Of a DNA stretch of 64,000 nucleotides, positions 8,689 to 16,603 are shown one piece after another. Position 1 is the first letter of the stretch; each line of letters starts with the position of its first letter. A program made the translations under genes and the position numbers. The notes beneath the pieces are model-generated. The model was given only the letters and a program-made list of their open reading frames with translations, had not been told where the DNA came from and made no database searches. Origin of the DNA: Candidatus Moanabacter tarae (lineage in GTDB: Bacteria; Verrucomicrobiota; Verrucomicrobiia; Opitutales; UBA2987); NCBI GenBank assembly GCA_003226295.1, contig CP029803.1, positions 986,211 through 1,050,210 of the forward strand. The letters are read 5' to 3'.

Positions 8689-9426
8689 ATGGCGTTGAGA
8701 TATTTTTTCTCCCTTGCTATAGTCTTCACTATGACGACTTTCGCTTGCTCTTATGGTTGGGCAAAAAAACACGTCCTCCTAGTTGATGCTATTAGTAATC
8801 CAGATTTTCCTATCCGGCCAGGTTTGTCATACACTATTATAAGCTCCGACTTGAAAATCGATATCGAATCTCCAAGGTACAAGAGAGCTTCGATCTGTGT
8901 GAAGTTTATTCTTTCCGGACTTGGCTACTACGAGGCGCCTAATCGTAAGAATGCAGATCTTTTAGTCGATATATCATACGGCATGGAAGAACCTCATGTC
9001 GATTTTGATGTTCGAAGTACACATCCTTCTACTTCTAGGATTGCCGAAGTAATGGATCCTACGGGACGTTCCCCCTATCCAAACAGGCGCTTCCACATAG
9101 GTGATCTCGGAATTGCAGGTGGGAGGAATACCCGCCTCGTAGGAACCACCGAGAGGATTATTCCTAAAACAATCTATGCGAAATTTCTCGAAATCACAGT
9201 AATCCAGAATCAGCCATTGAATAGTGACAAGGAGATAACCGAAGCTTGGCGTGTAAAAGTAATTCAGCAAAATGAAAGCACTGATATAGACAAATACCTT
9301 CCGCTATTAGCCGCTGCAGCTATCCCATATTTTGGGCAAAAAACCCAGAGCCAGGAAAAGGTAGTTTTGCGTGATCGAGACGAAAGCGTAATCTTCGTAA
9401 AGAAAGCATTACCTGAGGAACAATAA
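8689..9426 (+). CDS. Exported protein of unknown function
   Basis: 245-residue protein that I do not recognise with confidence. Residues 1-25 form a signal peptide (basic start, hydrophobic core, then SYGWA before KK). Cys20 sits in TFAC, which is a poor lipobox, so a lipoprotein is possible but not favoured. The body begins VLLVDAISNPDF and contains a region of the kind 'short-lived helix, then ADLLVDISYG', reminiscent of DUF4136-type periplasmic proteins. A hydrophobic stretch LPLLAAAAIPYFG near residue 210 could be a membrane or packing segment. It stands alone, 128 bases after the M42 peptidase and convergent with the FMN oxidase. Real gene: likely; function: unknown. Confidence 0.7.
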   Translation: MALRYFFSLAIVFTMTTFACSYGWAKKHVLLVDAISNPDFPIRPGLSYTIISSDLKIDIESPRYKRASICVKFILSGLGYYEAPNRKNADLLVDISYGMEEPHVDFDVRSTHPSTSRIAEVMDPTGRSPYPNRRFHIGDLGIAGGRNTRLVGTTERIIPKTIYAKFLEITVIQNQPLNSDKEITEAWRVKVIQQNESTDIDKYLPLLAAAAIPYFGQKTQSQEKVVLRDRDESVIFVKKALPEEQ

Positions 9427-9607
9427 ATCCATCAAGGCTTTCCTCAGAACAGGAACCTGATCACTCTTCTTATTTTCCCCTCGCATCAATAATTGAGTTT
9501 TCACCGATACCGCTCGTGTAATAGAGATCTTCATTATTCAATTTCTTCCAACTTCCACAAAAGCAAAAGCACTCAGGCATTTCTTGAGAACGGAATGGTT
9601 CATTGGT

Positions 9608-10759
9608 CTATTTCTTATTTAAGTACCGGGGAAGCTCTGAAGTACTACCACACCGAATCTGCTCCATAACTTGCCGAAGTTGGGTCTTTATAATTGATAT
9701 TGTGTGATCCCCCCCCTCCCTACCCAATGCAGCGACTCCGTACATAAAAGGCCTCCCAAGAAAAGTAAAACGGGCGCCACAGGCAATTGTTCTAGCAACA
9801 TCTGGACCGGACCTAATCCCACTGTCCATCATAACTTCAATGCTATCGCTATATTTTGGAGCAATTCGCTGCACAGACTTGATGGTTGATTCAGCCGCAT
9901 CAAGTTGCCTCCCTCCATGATTGGAAACAATGACTCCATCGAGTCCAAGTTTTATAGCAATTTCCATATCCTCTTCGCTAGTAAGTCCCTTAATTATGAG
10001 CTTTCTTTTCCATTTATCCCTAAGCCGTGCTATTTTTGTCTCATTAAGGGTACCCTTAAAAGTTTCATTCATGAATCGGCCTAGATTTCGAAGGTCCAGG
10101 TTCTTTGGAATATAGGGTTGTAAAGTAGCAAATCGAGGTCTTCCGTGAAAAAGCGAACGAAGGGCCCAGTTTGGCTTTGTCGCCATCTGACAAATGTTCC
10201 TTAACGTCATTCTCGGAGGCATTGCCAATCCACTCCTTATTTCTTTTGCTCGGTAACCAAAAGTTGGTACATCTGAGATAATAACTAGTACGGAACATCC
10301 TGCAGCTTCAGCCCTATGAAGCAGCTTGTCTCTGAGCGTGTCATCAACGGGATGATATAGTTGAAACCATGCCTTTCCCTCAGTGATCTCACTGGCTTTC
10401 TCGATACTGGTAGTCGTAACCGTACTTAGGATAAATGGAATATTATGTACGTGGGCAGCTTTTGCTAAGATCGCCGAAGAATCGGGCCATATCATCCCCT
10501 GTAAACCCATTGGAGCAATACCGAATGGAGCATCGTAGGTATGCCCAAACAATTCAGTTTTTAAGTTCGATTCTGATGTTTTTGAAATATATCTTGGGAC
10601 CAACTGAATTTCCTGTATTTCAGCTGTATTACGTTGAAGATTCACCTCCTCATTGCATCCTCCGTCAACATAATCGAAGGCAAATCGAGGAATTCGTTTT
10701 TTAGCACGTTTTCTGAGGTCCTCAACCAAGGGATAATTTGGATTGTAGTTAATTTTCAT
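9608..10759 (-). CDS. FMN-dependent 2-hydroxyacid oxidase/dehydrogenase (glycolate oxidase/LldD family)
   Basis: 383-residue FMN enzyme that oxidises an L-2-hydroxy acid such as lactate or glycolate to the keto acid. The active-site residues of the family are present in order: Tyr in FDYVDGG near the N-terminus, Tyr in WFQLYHP, Lys in LIIKGLTS, and His and Arg in SNHGGRQLD. The phosphate-binding DSGIRSGPDV and LGRPFMYG near the C-terminus complete the barrel. No transmembrane segment is seen, so it is soluble or peripherally bound. Sequence does not distinguish lactate from glycolate or longer hydroxy acids. In this neighbourhood it fits handling of 2-hydroxy acids, alongside the hydroxypyruvate-isomerase-like gene next door (11123-11884). 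Confidence 0.9.
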   Translation of the reverse strand: MKINYNPNYPLVEDLRKRAKKRIPRFAFDYVDGGCNEEVNLQRNTAEIQEIQLVPRYISKTSESNLKTELFGHTYDAPFGIAPMGLQGMIWPDSSAILAKAAHVHNIPFILSTVTTTSIEKASEITEGKAWFQLYHPVDDTLRDKLLHRAEAAGCSVLVIISDVPTFGYRAKEIRSGLAMPPRMTLRNICQMATKPNWALRSLFHGRPRFATLQPYIPKNLDLRNLGRFMNETFKGTLNETKIARLRDKWKRKLIIKGLTSEEDMEIAIKLGLDGVIVSNHGGRQLDAAESTIKSVQRIAPKYSDSIEVMMDSGIRSGPDVARTIACGARFTFLGRPFMYGVAALGREGGDHTISIIKTQLRQVMEQIRCGSTSELPRYLNKK

Positions 10760-11122
10760 AGAAAGATTGAGTCAATCGGAGAAAAGGAATCAAAGAAAAC
10801 AAAGAGAAAGGTAGCCGATTAACAACACCATTTAGATTTTCAAAACAGTCGCCTCAATGCATGCCCTAGCATGCAACAACGGAGTAAATTAGCGACCATG
10901 TTTATCTGCTACATATCCTGATTCTTGTTAAAAACCGACATCATACCCGTAGGCATGAAAACCTATACCTAGATGCATAAAAATCAATTCCTGCGCATTC
11001 TCTTTTTGAATACTACCCTATTCCATTCGGAACCAATAAATCAGGGAAACTAATCCAGGATGGTGATGTTGAATAAATTAAAGGTCCCAAGTTTTTACTT
11101 CAATACTCCTTAAACACTAAAC
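10760..11122. other. Intergenic stretch without a gene; one small hairpin
   Basis: I find no convincing coding frame here. The only structure is a perfect inverted repeat, TGCATGC at 10858-10864 and GCATGCA at 10869-10875, with a CCTA loop. It has no T tract on either side, so it is not an intrinsic terminator. It lies 98 bases upstream of the FMN oxidase start and could be a regulator site. Confidence 0.45.
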
Positions 11123-11884
11123 TTAAACGTTGCATACTCGATATGCATTCTTAAGGGACTCTATAGTGTCTTTCTTAGGCACATATTCATGTCCCACAAA
11201 ACCATTGTAACCAGTCCCTGCAATGGCCCGCATAACTGCAGGATAGTAGATTTCTTGCTCACTATCAAGATCTTGCCGCCCTGGATTCCCAGCCGTATGG
11301 AAGTGGCCGATACTATCAATATTCTCAATTATATTACGGATCAAGTCCCCTTCCATAATCTGCATATGGTATATATCGTAAAGCAGCTTAACTCGCGGTG
11401 AGCCAACTGCACGACAAAGATCGACGCCCCAATTCGTTCGGTCACATTGATAGTCAGGATGATTTACCTTTGAGTTGAGAAGTTCCATGCAAAGATTTAT
11501 TCCTTTATCCTCAGCCTGTCTAGTAACACGACGAAGTACCTCAACGCAATTTTCTAGCCCCTCCTCTTCTGACTTTCCTTCACGATTTCCAGAAAAACAT
11601 ATAAGAGCAGGAATTCCTTTGGATGCAGCTAATTCTATATTAACTAATAATTCGTTCTCAATCCGATCATGGTTCTCTCGCTTATTTAATCCATCGGGAA
11701 GAGAGGCATGGCCTGAGAAGATTGCAATTTCAAGTCCATGATCAAAGATCATCGGCCAGTATTTCTCCTCAGCCATTTCAACCGATCTATAGCCTATGTC
11801 GGCTGCAGCCGCAATTATTTCTTGGGGGGACAGGTCTCCTCTGTTAAAGGGCCAGAAACAAATTGATTGTTTTATAGACGCCAT
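11123..11884 (-). CDS. Hydroxypyruvate isomerase-like TIM-barrel protein
   Basis: 253-residue member of the xylose-isomerase-like/sugar-phosphate isomerase superfamily, closest by motif to hydroxypyruvate isomerase (Hyi), which interconverts hydroxypyruvate and tartronate semialdehyde. Metal-binding Glu residues are in CMELLNS and GHEYVP; LLYDIYHMQ supplies Asp and His, and IGHFHTAGNPGR is the characteristic Hyi segment. Length matches the family (about 255-260). It is followed on the same strand by nothing, and preceded (higher coordinates, same strand) by a PhyH-family gene 89 bases away. Related proteins also include epimerases for other ketoses, so the substrate should be treated as probable rather than certain. 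Confidence 0.82.
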   Translation of the reverse strand: MASIKQSICFWPFNRGDLSPQEIIAAAADIGYRSVEMAEEKYWPMIFDHGLEIAIFSGHASLPDGLNKRENHDRIENELLVNIELAASKGIPALICFSGNREGKSEEEGLENCVEVLRRVTRQAEDKGINLCMELLNSKVNHPDYQCDRTNWGVDLCRAVGSPRVKLLYDIYHMQIMEGDLIRNIIENIDSIGHFHTAGNPGRQDLDSEQEIYYPAVMRAIAGTGYNGFVGHEYVPKKDTIESLKNAYRVCNV

Positions 11885-11973
11885 TTACGAGCAATATCCA
11901 AGGAATCAAAACTACCCGCAAGCAAGGAATTGATCCAGCATACTAAACCTCAACACTGCTACTAGAATTAAGA

Positions 11974-12888
11974 TTAATCTGAACCGCAATCCCCAGAGCC
12001 AAAATCCAGTGGATTTCCATTTCGACATACAACAGGAAAGTGTTTTCCTGCATTCGCCATCAATTCGCCATCCTCAAGTTGAATAAACTCCTTCATCAGA
12101 TGATCCCCTTTCGCGTTGAATCGTGCTTCTCCAGTCATATAGTGGATAGCTATTGCTCGACGCGGTCGAGAAGAAGGATTCATTGGTGAACCGTGCCACG
12201 TAACTGAATGGTGGAATGAAACTTCACCTGCCTTTACCGGCCAGGGTTGTGCGTTTATTGTCTGGATTGGGCTACCCTTAGGTGGTTTAAAACCTTCTAG
12301 TTCTCGAAATTCCTGCAACCCATTCAAGTCTCTCTTAGTTCTCAAAAATTCGCTCTGTGGTCCCCACCGATGGCTCCCAGGCACCATCCACATACATCCA
12401 TTCTCTTCGTCTGCATCATCCATTGGTATCCATGCTGATACCGGCGTCAAAGGACTAATTGTGGGCCAAGCTGGTGCGTCTTGATGCCAATGAGTTGCTC
12501 CCCCGTGCTTAGGTGGTTTATACTGAATTTGATCGTGCCAGACCATGAGATCTGGATGGCTTGTTAAAAGGCTGACTGCCTTTACAATAAATGGATGGTA
12601 GAGGAGTCGCCTGAAAATCTCTGAGGCTTCCCAAATATTGATAATTTGCCACACCGGGTTCTGTGAGGTTCTTATAATTCGATCCTCTTTTTCGTAACCG
12701 GCAGCGTTTAGATCCCGAAATACTACTGGCCGCTTATCGCCTGGCTTAAATCCGTCAGGTCCGATATTAAGAATCCGTTGAAGTTCGTCTACTATCTCCT
12801 CCAGTTCAGCTGAATCGAGGATTCGACCACCATTGAGAAATCCATCCCTATTGAATTGTTCAATCTGAAGATTGCTAATCATTATCAA
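11974..12888 (-). CDS. Phytanoyl-CoA dioxygenase (PhyH) family protein
   Basis: 304-residue Fe(II)/2-oxoglutarate-dependent dioxygenase. The iron triad is H135-x-D137 (in THWHQDAPAW) and H232 (in SVTWHGSP), followed by Arg near 242 in SSRPRRAIAI that would bind 2-oxoglutarate. The conserved MVPGSHRWG segment lies between them. Bacterial PhyH-family proteins hydroxylate many substrates (lipids, ectoine, halogenated or phosphonate compounds), so no substrate is assigned. A second ATG two codons in (12882) is an equally good start. It is in the same direction as the hydroxypyruvate-isomerase-like gene and could be transcribed with it. Confidence 0.88.
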   Translation of the reverse strand: MIMISNLQIEQFNRDGFLNGGRILDSAELEEIVDELQRILNIGPDGFKPGDKRPVVFRDLNAAGYEKEDRIIRTSQNPVWQIINIWEASEIFRRLLYHPFIVKAVSLLTSHPDLMVWHDQIQYKPPKHGGATHWHQDAPAWPTISPLTPVSAWIPMDDADEENGCMWMVPGSHRWGPQSEFLRTKRDLNGLQEFRELEGFKPPKGSPIQTINAQPWPVKAGEVSFHHSVTWHGSPMNPSSRPRRAIAIHYMTGEARFNAKGDHLMKEFIQLEDGELMANAGKHFPVVCRNGNPLDFGSGDCGSD

Positions 12889-12996
12889 AAAATCGAAACC
12901 ATAGATTCCATACGATAATAAAATAGATAATCACACTTTAGTACTTAAGTGAATATATCTTTATATCTTCACCACGGATAAGAAGAAACTTAACAC

Positions 12997-14250
12997 CTAG
13001 GTGTCTAATTCCCATTTGGCACGCAGAGCTGATTCCCTTTCCAAAAGCGTTGGATGCGAATAATAAAACCTGCTGTAAAGCGGATGAGGAGTTAGATTGC
13101 TAAGATTTTTCTCTGTCAGCTTTCGTAGCGAACTAACCAAATCACCGTACCCTTCGACAGCATCGCTAGCAAAAGCGTCGGCCTCGAATTCCTGAGTTCG
13201 TGACCAGCAATTCATGAATGGAATAAACCAAAATGACACTAGACCACTCATAAGGGAAAAGAGGATAAAGGCAGGAGATATACCCTCGGTTAAACTGAAT
13301 CCAAAACCTTCGTAAAACCATGGGCTCTTTAGAAGCCAGGAAAGTATGAAGAATGCCAGCAGTACAGAAAGCGCAGAAAGCAAAAGCATCCGTGGAATAT
13401 GCCCTAGCTTATAGTGACCAATCTCATGTGCTAAAACTGACTCCAATTCGGTGTCTGAAATCTGCTGGATGAGTGTATCAAAAAGAACGATACGCCGGAA
13501 TCGTCCAAATCCTGTGAAAAAAGCATTGGAATGCCCGGACCTCTTGCTGCCATCCATAACTTGGATCGACTTCGTTTTAAATCCAGTACGATCAGAAAGT
13601 TTCATTAAACGATCCCGCAAATCACCAACAGGCAGAGGCTCCAATTTGTTAAAGAGAGGCATAATAAACATTGGATAGAGAATCATTAAAACAATCTGGA
13701 GTCCGAATACGGCTGCTGATGCAAATAACCACCAACCAGAAATGGTTACAATCCACAAAAGAAAAAGGATCACCGGATATCCAATTGCTAAGGTTAACAC
13801 AAAAACTTTGATTCTGTCTACAATCCAAAGCTTTTGTGAGCTTTTATTAAACCCAAACCTTTCCTCTAATCGGAACTGGCTCCACCAATCCCAGGGTATA
13901 GACGGAATTGCGATTACCATTCCTACAAGGAATAGGATAAGAGCATTTGCCCATGAAGAACCTCCGAGAATAGAATCAAGTCTAGCAAAAAGCCACGGGA
14001 GGAATCCACTAAGGATGACTAATCCTAGGAATATTGTATCAAATACCGTTTTCCATATCCCAAACAAATTTTTTGCTAAAGTGTAAGATATCGATCTTTT
14101 GTAGGTTTTGTTATCTATGAATTCTGAATATGCATCAGGAACCTGTCCTGAGAACTCTTTTACATATTGCCTGTTTTTAAATTCTAGCCAGAGCTCAAAA
14201 CAAGATTTAGAGACCAACAAAACGATGAATAGAATAGTGACTTCTGACAT
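12997..14250 (-). CDS. Ste24-type M48 membrane metalloprotease
   Basis: 417-residue integral membrane zinc protease of the CAAX-prenyl-protease (Ste24) type. The zinc site is HEIGH within LAHEIGHYKLGH, and the third ligand Glu is in EFEADAFA. Residues 1-230 carry several hydrophobic segments (ILFIVLLVSK, a pair near 65-115 and another pair near 150-195), matching the multi-spanning N-terminal domain of the family; two more follow the HExxH helix. Bacteria do not prenylate proteins, so homologues are thought to act in membrane protein quality control. It stands alone: divergent from xseB, and 108 bases before the PhyH gene on the same strand. Confidence 0.92.
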   Translation of the reverse strand: MSEVTILFIVLLVSKSCFELWLEFKNRQYVKEFSGQVPDAYSEFIDNKTYKRSISYTLAKNLFGIWKTVFDTIFLGLVILSGFLPWLFARLDSILGGSSWANALILFLVGMVIAIPSIPWDWWSQFRLEERFGFNKSSQKLWIVDRIKVFVLTLAIGYPVILFLLWIVTISGWWLFASAAVFGLQIVLMILYPMFIMPLFNKLEPLPVGDLRDRLMKLSDRTGFKTKSIQVMDGSKRSGHSNAFFTGFGRFRRIVLFDTLIQQISDTELESVLAHEIGHYKLGHIPRMLLLSALSVLLAFFILSWLLKSPWFYEGFGFSLTEGISPAFILFSLMSGLVSFWFIPFMNCWSRTQEFEADAFASDAVEGYGDLVSSLRKLTEKNLSNLTPHPLYSRFYYSHPTLLERESALRAKWELDT

Positions 14251-14377
14251 TATTTCATAATTTTGCTAGACATGGGTATAAATTCGAGACTAAACAACGA
14301 GAAGATTCCGTTTAGCGTAATCAGTTAAATCGGCTGTTTCAAATTGGAATAGTCTATTTAAAAATTCCTTAGGTCAT

Positions 14378-14623
14378 ATGTCGGGAAAAGAAAATAAAGA
14401 TCAATCTTTTGAAGAGGCCCTTGCTAATCTTGAATCTATAATTGATTCAATGGAAAAAGGTGAAACGCCTCTTGGAGAGCTCGTTGAAAAATTCGAAGAA
14501 GGAACTAAACTCCTTAAAACCTGCCAAAAGCAAATTAAGGATGCAGAACTCAGAATCGAAATTCTAAAGGAAGAAACTAATGAGACTAATATCGATAAAT
14601 TTGAGTTGGACCCCGAGCAATAG
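14378..14623 (+). CDS. xseB: Exodeoxyribonuclease VII small subunit
   Basis: 81-residue helical protein that joins XseA in exonuclease VII, which degrades single-stranded DNA. The diagnostic pattern is SFEEALANLESIIDSMEKG near residue 9, then LVEKFEEGTKLLKTC and a coiled helix ending in a charged tail. Length matches the family. The xseA gene is not in the window. It stands alone between the divergent protease gene and the convergent aspS. The 174 bases after it, down to the end of aspS, contain no clear intrinsic terminator. Confidence 0.93.
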   Translation: MSGKENKDQSFEEALANLESIIDSMEKGETPLGELVEKFEEGTKLLKTCQKQIKDAELRIEILKEETNETNIDKFELDPEQ

Positions 14624-14797
14624 TCCAAACCGTATGTAGATACATCTGAGGACTGGTTTCCGCGCTATGAAAACTTTGGGAGGTAGTTATTGCTAGGGAA
14701 CTATCAGCCGGAAAGAGAGCTCACACTAAAAATTCTTAAAGAGACTTTCTAAGGTGTGTCCAATTTAATAAAAGCTACCATGGTTACAAATTATCCG

Positions 14798-16603
14798 TTA
14801 GTCATTACCCACCGCATCTTCAACCAGTTCACTTAACTCGATATGCAATTCGTTGAGTTGGCCAGAGTTGACAGAGCTCGGTGTCTCAGTAACAAGACAC
14901 TGTCCTTTCTGGGTTTTCGGGAAGGCGATAACGTCACGAATACTCTCTCTGCCACATAAAATTGCAACAAGCCTATCGAAACCAATAGCGATTCCGCCAT
15001 GAGGAGGCGCACCATATTGAAATGAACGAAGGAGATACCCGAAGCGATTTTCGACGACATCGGCGGGAATCTCCAATACATCTTCGAATACTTTTCTCTG
15101 AACATCGGATTGATGGATACGAATGCTTCCTCCACCTAGTTCAACTCCATTAAGTACAACATCGTAATGCTGCCCCCGTACATTCAGCGGATCAGAATCA
15201 AGTAATGGAACATCCTCTGGTACCGGAGCCGTAAAAGGATGGTGGGCAGAGGCGTAACCACCCATTTCTTCATCGTAAAGCATAAGTGGGAAATCTGTTA
15301 CCCATAGAAAATTAAACTTTCCGGGAGGGAATTTCAGAATTCCTCTCTTTGAAAGCAATTGGGCACACTCCAAACGAATCCGTCCCATAATGGTACAAGC
15401 CCGATCCCAAGTGGTAGCAGCGAAGAAAATAATATCGCCGTCGTCTACTTTTAGGCGCTCATTTAAAGCTGATTTTTCCTCCTCCGAAAAGAATTTTAAA
15501 ATCGGGGACTTCCACTCACCATTTTCTACCTTGATAAAGGCCAGACCTTTAGCCCCTAACGACTTTGCTGCGTCTTCCGTTTCTTTAAGCTCACCCTGGG
15601 TAATATCTGCAAGCCCCTTGGCATTAATCGCTTTCACTACGCCACCACTTTGAATGGCAGAGGAAAAAACTTTAAATTCACAATCATTGAAAATGTCGCT
15701 GAGATCAACCAACTCCAGACCAAATCGGGTATCCGGCTTATCAATTCCAAATCGATTCATAGCTTCACGATAGGAAAGTCTAGGAAATGGAGTACCGATT
15801 TCGACATCGAGGACATCTTTCCAAAGCCGTTTCAAAAGGCCCTCGACCAAAGCATAAAGATCCTCACGATCAATAAAGGAAAGCTCAATATCGATTTGCG
15901 TAAACTCGGGCTGACGATCAGATCTTAGATTCTCATCACGAAAGCACTTCACAATCTGGTAGTAGCGTTCAACCCCTGCTACCATTAAGAGCTGCTTAAA
16001 CTGCTGAGGGGATTGTGATAGCGCGTAGAATTTTCCCGGATTGAAACGGCTCGGAACCAGGAACTCCCGCGCTCCCTCAGGAGTGCTCTTGAAGAGCAAG
16101 GGCGTCTCTATCTCGATGAATTTATTATCATCCATGAAATCACGCACTACCTTGTAGGACAGATGTCTTTTCTTTAGAAAATTGAGACTGCCTGGCCGGC
16201 GAAGATCCAAATACCTATAGGTAAGACGCAAATCTTCATTAACGTTGTCCGTCTTCTCATCGTTAACTGGGAATGGCGGAGTTTTCGAGCTGTTGTGAAT
16301 AGAAAGCTTCTCCGCCTCCAATTCAACAGAACCGGTTTTCAACTTCAAATTTACCGTATCCTCGCTTCTCAACTTCACCGTCCCTGAAACTTCGATTACA
16401 GATTCCGGTTTCAGATCATTAATAACCTCAGTGAATTTAGAATCCGAAGGATCAATTACAACCTGTGTCAATCCCTCCCTGTCTCTCAGATCAATGAATA
16501 GGATTCCACCATGATCTCTTATTGAATTAATCCAACCAATAAGAGATGCCGAAATTCCTGCATCTTCTTTTGTCAATTCGCAGCAATGATGACTTCTATT
16601 CAT
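14798..16603 (-). CDS. aspS: Aspartyl-tRNA synthetase
   Basis: 601-residue class IIb synthetase charging tRNA-Asp. The N-terminal OB-fold anticodon domain (GWINSIRDHGG, FIDLRDREG) is followed by motif 1 and the bacterial LRRP segment, and motif 2 with CFRDENLRSDRQPEFTQIDI. The large bacterial GAD insertion occupies roughly residues 285-420, and motif 3 is GIAIGFDRLVAIL. Length matches the bacterial type, so it could be discriminating or, if Asn synthesis uses the amidotransferase route, non-discriminating; that cannot be decided here. The start overlaps the end of the upstream propeller gene by 8 bases, so the two are probably translationally coupled. Confidence 0.96.
   Translation of the reverse strand: MNRSHHCCELTKEDAGISASLIGWINSIRDHGGILFIDLRDREGLTQVVIDPSDSKFTEVINDLKPESVIEVSGTVKLRSEDTVNLKLKTGSVELEAEKLSIHNSSKTPPFPVNDEKTDNVNEDLRLTYRYLDLRRPGSLNFLKKRHLSYKVVRDFMDDNKFIEIETPLLFKSTPEGAREFLVPSRFNPGKFYALSQSPQQFKQLLMVAGVERYYQIVKCFRDENLRSDRQPEFTQIDIELSFIDREDLYALVEGLLKRLWKDVLDVEIGTPFPRLSYREAMNRFGIDKPDTRFGLELVDLSDIFNDCEFKVFSSAIQSGGVVKAINAKGLADITQGELKETEDAAKSLGAKGLAFIKVENGEWKSPILKFFSEEEKSALNERLKVDDGDIIFFAATTWDRACTIMGRIRLECAQLLSKRGILKFPPGKFNFLWVTDFPLMLYDEEMGGYASAHHPFTAPVPEDVPLLDSDPLNVRGQHYDVVLNGVELGGGSIRIHQSDVQRKVFEDVLEIPADVVENRFGYLLRSFQYGAPPHGGIAIGFDRLVAILCGRESIRDVIAFPKTQKGQCLVTETPSSVNSGQLNELHIELSELVEDAVGND

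Noticed and set aside
10858-10875. TGCATGC-CCTA-GCATGCA hairpin as a terminator
   Set aside because: No T tract on either strand; kept only as a minor possible protein-binding site.
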